From the NCBI GenBank assembly GCA_023634235.1, contig JAMKCF010000008.1:3415001-3479000 (forward strand): a stretch of 64,000 nt of DNA. The letters run 5' to 3'. Both the position numbers and the translations under genes were made by a program. Position 1 is the stretch's first letter. The number at the start of each line of letters is the position of its first letter. Of the stretch, positions 36,008 through 48,175 are shown in pieces. This DNA comes from Pisaster brevispinus. Taxonomy: Eukaryota > Echinodermata > Asteroidea > Forcipulatida > Asteriidae. Below the pieces are notes generated by a model that saw only the letters and a list, made by a program, of their open reading frames with translations, searched no databases and was not told the origin of the DNA.

Positions 36008-37023
36008 TTATTTCGTAGACATTTGGACAAGAACGCACTGATGGAGGTGGTCGAAAATCTCAATAACGGTTAGAATACTGCCCCCAAGCCACAGTCCGAC
36101 TGCGCAGCCGCTGTCACCTAAAGAGAGCAACAAATAGTTCATTCAAAAAAAATAAGTTCACTCTAAAAACTTCCGGGTTGGCATAGACTGTGCAAGTCTC
36201 GCGCGTATTCGAATATTTGGGATCCGTTAAAGCGCGTGAGTTTGTTTCTTTTACGCGTTAAAGCAATGTACGTTGGGACCACAGTGGTCCCAAAAATGTT
36301 CGAATACGCGCAAGACTTGCATGGTCTATTGACCCGAATTCTGGGCCCCGTGTCAAACTGACTCAGGAGTGGTTCAGACCAACATGGAATCTGAGTTGAA
36401 TACCTATCGTCCAGGTCAGCCTGACCTGGGCCCAATTTCATGGCTCTGCTTACCGTAAGCAAAGAATTGGCGCTTACGGAAGCAGGGAACTTTGCGCTTA
36501 TACGTCAAGCGTATTTCACGGGTGTTAGCATGATAATTTTTGCTATAGTGCGCGTGCGTACTCCACGTTACTATAGGCATTCTTCGCCTAGTGCAGGAAT
36601 TCGGCACTTGCACATTAAGCGGAGAATGGTGATCGCAAGCGCAGAATTCGGCAGTAAGCAGAGCCTTGAAATTGGGCCCTGGAGATGTGTCAGCCCCCCC
36701 CCCCCCCCCCCAGGACCCGGATTCTGGGATTTCTGAACCGGGAGATTTCAAAGTGGACGGCACAAGTTTACTTACTGACTGCACACGTGTAACTGTAACA
36801 ACTATAAACTTATCAACTGCGTGCTTATAGGTAATTCGAGTGTAACACTTACATAGAAACTCAAAGAAGTCGTAGGCCCTTTGTTGCGTGATTGTCTCAA
36901 CTGCCATGTCCTCCATGTACACTTCTATCTTGACCATATTGTTTCTTCGGAATGAAAACAGGGTGGATAACATGAACAGTGTCCAAAATGTCCACAGAAA
37001 CAGAACACCGGCTCTCTAAAAGC

Positions 37024-37084
<61 letters not shown>

Positions 37085-40000
37085 CAAAAACAAAACAAAT
37101 AAAACTAACAAACAAACAAACACCCCTATACAGTTATCGTATTTGTGTTGTCTACTGCAGAATGGGTAGTAGTGTGGCAGATAGGGGACATTATTTGGGG
37201 GAAATTGTGCATTTGATGATGGAAGTTGGCATAAAGTCTGAGTTTGTCGTGAGAAAGATACTTTCTTGAATGATACATTTCTTGCTAACAAAATCTGAAC
37301 GCTTATAAACAATTAGACTAATAACGAGAAGTCCCCTCAATCCACTAAGCGAAAGTAGTAGTCCTGGCCGATTTCCTACCTTCCGCCCAGGTAGTAGTTA
37401 ATAAGCAGGACCGTTCTTTTGAGAACTAAGTACAGTCTCCCGGGCCCGGATTTCCGAAATCTACTCCGCGGCAGTAGAATAAAGCAAGATCTAGTTCCTA
37501 AAGAACAAATCTACATAGCAAAGTAGATATACACATGGCGTTACTGCAAACCGAATATACATTAAACAAATCAGGTTACTCACTTAAAATACTCTTTTGA
37601 AAACAGAGGTTCGGACCGTGCAAAGAAATCACTTAAAAATTCAGACGGGTAAGATGCAAGGGACAGCTTCGGGATGAACTTGGTTATCTCGCACTCTATG
37701 GGACAATCGCATATAGCATCATCAGGAGTTTCTATAGCAAACAGGATTGATAAAAAAAAGAAAGAAAGATTGCACAAGATTAATTGTTATCGTGTTAAGT
37801 TATAATAAGTAAGGTCATTCTACCGCCCTCTCTTGGCCTGCTCGACACTGATGAGTCAATAGAGAGTTTCACAAGTCTATATGGAGGTTTGATTGTTTCC
37901 CTTGGCCAAGCTTGGAATAGACTGTGTAAGTCTCGCGCGTATTCGAATATTTGGGATCTGTTAAAGCGCGTAAATTTGTTTCTTTCACGCGTTAGAGCAA
38001 TGTACGTGGGACCACAGTAGTCCCAAAAACGTTCGAATACGCGCGAGACTTGCATGGTCTATACTCCCTTGCAAGATGGTCTGGGGGAATTTGATAGTGA
38101 CCCAGTGGCCCGGTCAAGCCACGCCCATCAGCCACGACCAAAACACTGGACGGGCGACTCATTGGGACACGGTTAACTTACCTACCAATTTTCAAAGCAC
38201 GTAGTGCCAATGGAAATAAAATACGTTTTCATTAGCATTCAACAGTCAAAAGTAGAATAGTTCACTAATTGTCAAACTCGTTGGTCGCAAAAACATTCAA
38301 GTTTGCGAAAACCAGTTAGCAAAGGGGCTGGTGAGCCATTCAAACTGAATCAGTGCTGTCAACAGGTTGTAAAAACTTCAACTGAAGAATGGTAAAAATG
38401 AAGTCTGAAATGTCTGAAAAATTCAAAGTAACGACTCAAACGAATCTGCATCAGCAGAACGAAATCACGCATGCGCGAAAACGAAATTGAATGCAACATT
38501 AGCTCGAAAGAAACCTATATAGTTTGAAGGACTTGGGGAAAAATGCGTGTTAATGAAACTGAATTAATTTTTGCTGAAATTGACCGGGAAAACTTGTAGC
38601 AAAAGAAAGGTTTTGAACACTTACGCTACTGCTTGAACGTGCAGGGTCCAATGTCAGGGTCCAAGCATAGCTAAGCACACCAAATTACGCCTACAAGAAT
38701 AAGGTTACCAGCCAAACTACCATGTCACACGTACAATTTGTGACTGACGTTCAGTTCATTTCTGCTTAGCAGAAAAATGTTAAGCAGCATTTTCTGCTTA
38801 AACAGCTCTATGAAATTGAGCCCAGTTCGTAATGCTGATCGACATGACTGTCAAAAGTGCTCACCCTATTGCGACATGCTAGACTGGGAACCAGTTACAT
38901 TTACATAGACAAGATTACCATTTATCAATGGTTACCATTAATGACCTGTAAGAACTTTTTGAACTATTTGTGGTTTGTTGGTAACAGCGACCTTAACTTG
39001 ATGAAATGAACCATGCCGGCGATTTTGTCTTTAACTTAAGCTACAAAACCGCAGAGTAATGTTTTGGTCTATTAAAATCGAACAAAGACCAACGGAAAAA
39101 CCAAACCAAAACAAAAACACCAGTAACAAATCATCAACCAAAATCATATCCTTAGCCTTCACACACCCACAAAAATGATCTGACACCGATACGACTTTAC
39201 GATAAAAAAAGAAAAAAAAGAAGAAATTATCATGTTGCGTAATAATAATTATTATTGTTGACATACCGTAATGTCTGTACAAGCAGGAAAAAGATTCAAT
39301 GGGGTCACAGACTCTTAGGTCCTTGTGAACTAAGAGACAAAGAAAATTATCCACAATGTTAATTGTTTAATGATAAAACAAGGAAGGAAGTGGCAGCACT
39401 TGAAGACAACCTAGCTTTTTGGGGGGCTTATTAAATCAGCCTCCATACTGTGTCTGTTTGTCTGTTTGTCTTGTCTCTGTCCGTCTGTTTGTCTTGTCTC
39501 TGTCTGCCCACAGGCTGATTACTACAAGCCTTGGCTTACCGAATCAGCCTCCATACTGTGTCTGTTTGCCTTGTCTCTGTTTGTCTGTTTGTCTTGTCTC
39601 TGTCTGCCCACAGGCCGATCACTACAAGCATCGGCTCATCAATTCGGCCTCCATACTGTCTCCTGATTTTTGCTTTTTACGAATTTACTAACTCTGTCTA
39701 TTCTGTTCATTATGACATTGAATTTCGTATCACTTTGTTTTAATGATAGTATGGAAATAAATGTAAATTGAATTGAATCTTGTTTTGTTTTACCCACCCC
39801 CAGATAAAGACTAACCTGGTGCGTCTGGTAAAACACATCCGCATCTGGCCAAGGCTAACAGGTTAATGCACTCTTGTTGACAATTAATAAAGGTGTAAGA
39901 ACTGAAATACTTCAGTTCCTTGGTTCCACAATCACCAGTGCCCCCAAGGCTCTTTATCTGCAATGGGTAACCAAATTGATGAAAGTGAGTTCACGCTAAT

Positions 40001-43000
40001 AATAAAATAATAATACAAACAAAAAACACATTTATAAAGCGCCTTTTACAAATGTTTAAAGCAACGAATAAACACAAATTTTAGTAACTTAGAATAAAAG
40101 CAAATAAGTTTTTAACACGACTTTGAAGGATTCAACGAGGTGATGCCTGACGGATGTGAACAGGGAGACTATTCCCATAATGTTGGCGAACTGACTGTGA
40201 CCGCTCGTTGGCCATACCGCGTATAAGTGCGGGGTGCAGGGTGGCAAGCACAGTTGAGAAGTATAAGAAGAAGAGCGTAGATTTGTATTTCTTTGTAACT
40301 CCAATCTGTGCCAATTATTTTACATTAATATAACCTTAACAGTTATTTTAAAAGTTATTACACTTTGTATTTCCCTGCCAGTAGCTCGTTAACATTTGCC
40401 GCGAAATGATTTCCCTCGACCCTTATTTTTTGAATGTATGCTTTAAAACAATTAACATGGGAAAGGAGTATACCTCACACATTACCCTTTACCTTGATTT
40501 TCATGCCTGTTTTTAAGCACAATGAACATGACACAATAATAATAACGTAGTACCAATACGGTACTCAAGGCGCTGAAACAAACAGAAAATTGTTTGAAAT
40601 GATTTGAACGATGAGACCAATAAGTAGCATCGTGTGTGTGTACCTGTTTCTTTCGTAGACCGATTCTGGCCTCGGTGCCCGGCGCCACAGATATTCCCAC
40701 GGACCTCATGTGTGGAGGAACCTTTCCCTGTTCGTGCACAGCTACTAGGAAACCGGCAGAGATCGAAATAGCCGAGGAGTAATAATAATAATCCTGCTCA
40801 AGGTTAAGGAGAAGGCTGAGCCCGTTCCCTTTACCTGCGAATATTATTACAAAATGTATATCAGGAAGATAAGTGTAAAAACTTGCAGGTACAACCAATT
40901 GATATATAATTTGATAAAGCATTATCGTGTTTAATAATGATCAACTGGTTTGGGTTTTTTTTGCAGAGGAGGCCGCCCGTCCCGTATACTGGTGCCACAT
41001 TCTAAAAAAAGACTTCCTGGTCAGAATCGACCCGGAATCCTTGTCACAGGGTGTCTGACTCATTCTGGGTCAGGCTGAGCCGAAATCCCGGCAAAATGAC
41101 CCCAAACAATGGGTCAAACTGACACAAAATCCAAGTTAAATCCCAATTGTCCCCCTTTTCCCGAGTCAGACTGACCAAGACAATGGGGTCAGGGCCCCCC
41201 TAGGACCCAGCATCCGGGTCATTTCTGACTAGGGACTAATTAGAGTGCAACCACTTTTTGGCTATCTTGCGATTGTGACATCACACAAGAACGGTTAAAA
41301 AAAAAAAAACTAAAAAACAACTTTTGGAGGCGAGATTGCCAATACCTTCTTAAAACTCCCAGGTCTGTATTGACCCAGATTCTGAGTCCCGGTAGGATTG
41401 ACACCCCTCTCTGGGCCAGGCTGACCCAAAAACTGATTGATGAAAATGGGATTTTTGACTCTTACTCTTCGTCGGTTTGACAACAGTTTAAGGTCAGTGT
41501 AACACAAATTCTGGGTCACACTGACCCAGAAATTGGTCAGGCCTCCAACGACCAGGAATTTATTATAGTGTAGTAAACATGCAACAAACAACAGTTCGAC
41601 TCATTTGGAGAATACATCCCAGATCTTGAGAAGAAAATTCAGCGAGGTTTCGAAAAAAATATATCAGAACAACATATATCAAAACAATGCAAAGCCAATC
41701 TGAAATCTCAGCGATATTACAGATGAAACGACCACCAATTATATGGAGAGACGTCCGTCTAGAATACTCTTAAATTAGAGACCTCGATCATTTTGAAGTA
41801 ACGATCCCTTGCATTGGCCGTCATCGCTGAGGTATAACAATGGAATTATGCACGCGTGTACGCGCCGCACACAACGCTCAGCCAATCAAAGGTCTCCATT
41901 GACCTAAGTGAGGGCGCTGTTTTTGACTTCTGACGTTAAGGGGTCTTTTGTTTATTTCAATTGCCACAGTCAAAATAAACAGGTTGATGAACGTGCACAA
42001 AGCTACTAACAAAACAGTTACCGAGTTTCGTTGTTTACACCAAAGTTGGGATTGGCATAAAGTTATACCGTCCAAACCAAATGACTTACCGGCAGATTTT
42101 ACAGTCAACGGCGGTCGGCCATTTTGACCATTATTAAATGTGAAGCAGAGGCCAGAGTCGGTCAAAACACTTGAAAAGTTGTCTGGGGAGATCGTTTCGT
42201 TATATCCCCATACTCCTCTAGTAAATCAAATACAAAAGGGGATTATATTTATAGTGCAAAAATGCACACCATCCATTTCTCGTTGCACAGTGTTTACCAA
42301 CGAGTATCAAGTACAAAGAACCAACACAAAGTCCCAAGTACCGAGAACAAATGACAAAACATCAAGCAAAGTCTGAGCATCTAGCACCACATACAAGTAC
42401 CAAGTTCTATACGCACACGGTGAAAAAAAAGTACCCCCAAATACCAAGTATACAAAGTGCCAAGCATCAAGCACCAAGTACACAGAGCAAAGTACTTTAT
42501 AGTAGGCCTACAACTAAGTATTAAGCCCTGAGTACATGTACCAACCAAATTCCAAGTAGAAAGTACAAAGTACCAATTCTAAGCACAAAGTACAAACAGA
42601 GCAACCACATGCAGGTACAGTGTGCAAAGCCTCCAGCACCAAGTAGGCTATACCAAGTACAAAGTACGAGAACCAAGCCCTAAGAACAAGTCCTTAGTAC
42701 AGAGCGAGCTCAAAAAGTACCAATCAAAAAGGAATAAAACAACAAGTATACAAAGTACTAAGCACATAGTACAAACACCAACCAAACACCAGGTGCAAAG
42801 ACCATCAAGCACAAAGTACAAAGTATAAAGTGCCAAAACATCGAGCACCCCTAAAAAGTAATAAAAGTATAAAAGTACATAGTAAGCACCAACAACTCGA
42901 GACAGAATTTCAGTTGCAATCGGACTTACTCATTGAACATGTTCCCATAGGTCATTTGATGTCCGTATTGAAGCGTCAGGTCAGTCATGTTCACTCCCTG

Positions 43001-46000
43001 AAGCTGGGCTTCATACGCAGAGAAGTTCACCGCCCCAAACATTTCAAAATTATTGTAGTCTGCCAGCATTTGACCGAATGGCTCTTGGTCCAAATCGAGG
43101 TTCCTGTATACGATAAAAAGAATAACATTATGTCTACAATGGGGTCATGTCACAGTGAGGCAATTTACAGGCAACCACTTCCGAGAAGAATGAGGCGTTC
43201 ACATCAGAATTCACATTATTTTACTTGGGAGTCCAAAGACATTAAAAACTAGACATAAAAATTTGTTTGATAACAAATTTGAGGTGTTCGGATTCAAGTA
43301 AAGCTGACTGGAGTGATCGTGAGCTGTGCCGTTTGTTATTGTGAAAACAGAATGAACAGCTATTAAATAATGTTTTTTAAAGCGTTTTACAGAACTTCCA
43401 GTTTAGAAAGGTTAAAAGGTCAAGACAAGGTCACCAACGAAGTCATTTTTGTGAAGTATGTGGAGCCCATGTTGAAACAATTATTAAAACTCTGCAAAAG
43501 GCTTCTATTAAAACTGTATTTTGAACTGTTTTATCTTGCCGCCAGATGGCGCTCTTAAATCTTATTTTGTTTTAACCAGACCCTTGTCAGACTACAACAT
43601 CGTTAAAATCAACTCCAAAAAAGTTGCACACTTTTTGGTTCACGAGTTATGTTTTTTTTTCCATACACAGTACATATTCATAATATACCTGAGCGGGGAT
43701 TAGCATCAATTCAATCCGATAGTTGAAAATTAACCCTTGACAAAATAATGATTTTTGAAAGTAAAAAACAAAACAAAAAACACTAGGCAAGTTCATGGAT
43801 GAAACATATCAACATTATTGTAGACAAAAAAGGAATGCCCCCTCTTTTTAACGGTGATTTTGAAATAAAGCTTACCATTTTAATCACCGTGTCTGAAGGG
43901 CATACTCAGAGGGCCTAGAGCGCCTTTGGCAGGCATGGTCACGTCGATCAACGTGACGTGGGTCTCGGTGTTTGATGAGAAACAAACCAATGTCGTTCTT
44001 TTTCAGTTGAAGTTTTTGTCATTTAGTCAAAGTCATACAAATCCCTAAAGCAGGTGGACATCTCAGTAAAACCTCCTCTTTTATTCCTTGTTTTCCATTA
44101 AGCCATCAGACGAGCACAGCGGAACTAAATTCACACTGAACCTTGAATGAGTTTGAGTTTTTTATGTGCGGGACACGTGTTGTTACAACATACAAGAATA
44201 AGCAACGCAATGATACATTTCCGTTGTGTGGGACTATACGCACAGGCTTCGTGGACTTTGAACCTTATGAATAATGGAGCGGACAGTCAGTTACAGCGCT
44301 TTTCTCCATACACAAATTAACTGCGGTTAATACTGACTTTGGCTGTAACACACATTTATGACCAGAAGTTAAGGTCATATTGGCATGATTTCTGTGCAAA
44401 CGTTTCGGGAGGATCACAGATCTACAATCTGATGTAAAAATTGTGATGAAATGATCAGTAGTTTTTGAGATATGATTTTTTTAATTATTCAACTTCCGGT
44501 TTGAACCGGAAGTCAAGGTCAAATGAGGTCGCGTTCAGTGTAGCGTTTTTAGAGTCATACCAGGACTATCCGATGATGCATAGATTTTGAAAATCCATTG
44601 TGTAGTTTTGGAGTTATGATTTTTTCAAATATTAAACTTTGATTTAACGTAACTCGACACCTGATGACGTCATCATGACGCAACTGAAGCGGTTTGATCT
44701 CCTAATGAATATCTAACTATATGTGAAGTTTCAAGTTCATATGAGCTTGGAAAGGGTGCTTTTGTTAGCGGACAAGGGACGCTGAGAAGAAGAAGAAGAA
44801 GAAGAAGAACTAGACTTAGAATTTTTGTTTATTACAAAAATACGGTGTTCGGTGGTACGTTACATGATGACGTAGTTCAAAAAACATTGAACATAAAAAG
44901 ATGAATTTTTATACAATGTGTTGTTTTTTATAGTTAAACTTGTACCACACTTTGTAACAACTCCCGTTTCTTGACAAATGTTTATGTTTGTGTTACATTG
45001 GCATCAGGTTTTTTGGTTTTATTTTGCACCTCAAAGCCCTTTAAAAATTTGGCCCATCTGGCACGGGATATTGTACATACAGATTTTGCAATGCCAGTTG
45101 TATTATATTATTTCAACTAATTATTTGTATATTCCTGTTTAACCGGAAGTCAAGGTTAAATGGTTAAGTTGAATATTGTGTATGTCGTTTCTTAAGTTTC
45201 TTAAGTTATTACTATCAATAAATACCAATTCAAATGTGTTGTTGAGAAATTATTTTTCTTGTGTACCGCGTGTTTAGTTTATCAATACCATTCAGACGAC
45301 GTATGGATTGTAACAATCCATTGTGTGGTTAAGGAGTTATGAATTTTTCAAATATTACACGGACTACCATTATTTGGATGTGCAATATACAATGAATACA
45401 ATGAAATAGCGAGCGACGCCAAAAGTATTCCTATAGGTGGCTTTACAGTTTCAATCAAAGATCGTTTAGCGCCGTAGGCGGTAACGATCTTTGGTTTCAA
45501 TACAGACATGTTAACTTAAACTACGCGCGCAATGTACATGTGGCTGTATGGACGTGTAGCGAGACCTTGACTACACGTGCTCGTACACGTGCGTGGCTGG
45601 TACAGGTTTGACATACATTGTATTTACGTGTAGGCCTACACTACCGTGCATTGTCGTACAAGGTCGTTCAACAGACACTTGCGCTTTGACGCCCAGTTTT
45701 GACCAGATGCAAAGATTAAAATGCTATAATCTCTGTGCAAAAGTTTCGGCAGAATAACTCATCTATAACCTGATGCAAAATTCATGTTAAAATATGACGT
45801 AGTTTTTGAGATATGAATTTTGTGAAATTTTCAACTTCCGGTTTGAACCGGAAGTCAAGGTCAAATGGGGTCATGTTGTGTGTAGCATTTGTTAACCTTT
45901 TAACGACCAATCCGATGATGTGTAGATTGTAAAAATCCGACATGTGGTTCATGATTTATGATTTTTTACAAATATTAAACATTGATTTAATGTAATTCAA

Positions 46001-48144
46001 TACCCGATGACGTCATCATGACATCATCATGTTTGTGGCGTGTTGATGTTAATGTTTAATTGCCTTATAAGTTTCAATGTTCAAATCAATTTCAATTTTG
46101 AGTTATGACAAAAAGTTGATTTTTTTGACGAAAAAACACAAAGGCAAACTTTGACCTTCCGTTAAGACCGGAAGTGAAGGTCATGCGATTTTTGCGTTAA
46201 CTTTTCAAATGTTGCCCCAATCTTGATGTATCAGATGCCCAATTATGAGTTGCATAGCTTTCAAATTCACGAAGATACAGCATTTAGAAAATTGTCATTT
46301 TTAACTTTAAAAACCTTGTCATGACGTCATCAATGTCGTCATCATTCCAACAAAGTGGTGGTTTCATCTACTCACTATTGCCTATGTACACAGTAAGTTT
46401 TAAGTTTGTACAAGCTTTACTTTTGTTTAAAATTGCTGGAGAAGGTTCGGAGGGAAAGAAGAACACGAGGAAAAAAAAAAACTAGACATAGAATTTTTGT
46501 TTATTACAAAAATACGGTGTTCGGTGGTACGTTACATGATGACGTAGTTCAAAAAACATTGAACATAAAAAGATGAATTTTTATACAATGTGTTGTTTTT
46601 TATAGTTAAACTTGTACCATACTTTGTAACAACTCCCGTTTCTTGACAAATGTTTATGTTTGTGTTACATTGGCATCAGGTTTTTTGGTTTTATTTTGCA
46701 CCTCAAAGCCCTTTAAAAATTTGGCCCATCTGGCACGGGATATTGTACATACAGATTTTGCAATGCCAGTTGTATTATATTATTTCAACTAATTATTTGT
46801 ATATTCCTGTTTAACCGGAAGTCAAGGTTAAATGGTTAAGTTGAATATTGTGTATGTCGTTTCTTACGTTTCTTAAGTTATTACTATCAATAAATACAAA
46901 TTCAAATGTGTTGTTGAGAAATTATTTTTCTTGTGTACCGCGTGTTTAATTTATCAATACCGTTCAGACGACGTATGGATTGTAACAATCCATTGTGTGT
47001 TTAAGGAGTTATGAATTTTTCAAATATTACACGGACTACCATTATTTGGATGTGCAATATACAATGAATACAATGAAATAGCGAGCGACGCCAAAAGTAT
47101 TCCTATAGGTGGCTTTACAGTTTCAATCAAAGATCGTATAGCGCCGTAGGCGGTAACGATCTTTGGTTTCAATACAGACATGTTAACTTAAACTACGCGC
47201 GCAATGTACATGTGGCTGTATGGACGTGTAGCGAGACCTTGACTACACGTGCTCGTACACGTGCGTGGCTGGTACAGGTTTGACATATATTGTATTTACG
47301 TGTAGGCCTACACTACCGTGCGTTGTCGTACAAGGTCGTTCAACAGACACTTGCGCTTTGACTCCCAGTTTTGACCAGATGCAAAGATTAAAATGCTATA
47401 ATCTCTGTGCAAAAGTTTCGGCAGAATAACTCATCTATAACCTGATGCAAAATTCATGTTAAAATATGACGTAGTTTTTGAGATATGAATTTTGTGAGAT
47501 TTTCAACTTCCGGTTTGAACCGGAAGTCAAGGTCAATTGGGGTCATGTTGTGTGTAGCATTTGTTAACCTTTTAACGACCAATCCGATGATGTGTAGATT
47601 GTAAATATCCGACATGTGGTTCATGAGTTATGATTTTGTTACAAATATTAAACATTGATTGAATGTAATTCAATACCCGATGACGTCATCATGACATAAT
47701 CATGTTTGTGGCGTCTTGATGATATTGTTCACATCTCTTATGAGTTTCAATGTTCAAATCAATCTCAATCTTGAGTTATGACAAAAACTTGATTTTTTTG
47801 ACGAAAAAACACAAAGGCAGACTTTGACCTTCCGTTAAGACCGGAAGTGAAGGTCATGCGATTTTTGCGTTAACTTTTCAAATGTTGCCTCAATCTTGAT
47901 GTATCAGATGCCCAATTATGAATTGCATAGCTGTCAAATTCACGAAGATACAGCAATTAGAAAATGGTCATTTTTCAACATTAAAAACCTTGTCATGACG
48001 TCATCAATGTCGTCATCATTCCAACAAAGTGGCGGTTTCATCTACTCACTATTGCCTATGTACACAGTAAGTTTTAAGTTTGTACAAGCTTTACTTTTGT
48101 TTAAAATTGCTGGAGAAGGTTCGGAGGGAAAGAAGAACACGAGG

Positions 48145-48175
<31 letters not shown>

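Noticed and set aside
36979..37269. A poly-Asn protein frame
   Set aside because: It comes only from the (AAC)n microsatellite within a channel intron.
39419..39743. Cys/Leu/Val-rich frames
   Set aside because: They are translations of a 100-bp tandem repeat rich in CTGTTTGTCTTGTC.
42622..43252. Frames of 68 and 140 codons on the plus strand
   Set aside because: The first is low-complexity satellite and the second is antisense to channel 2 exon 3.
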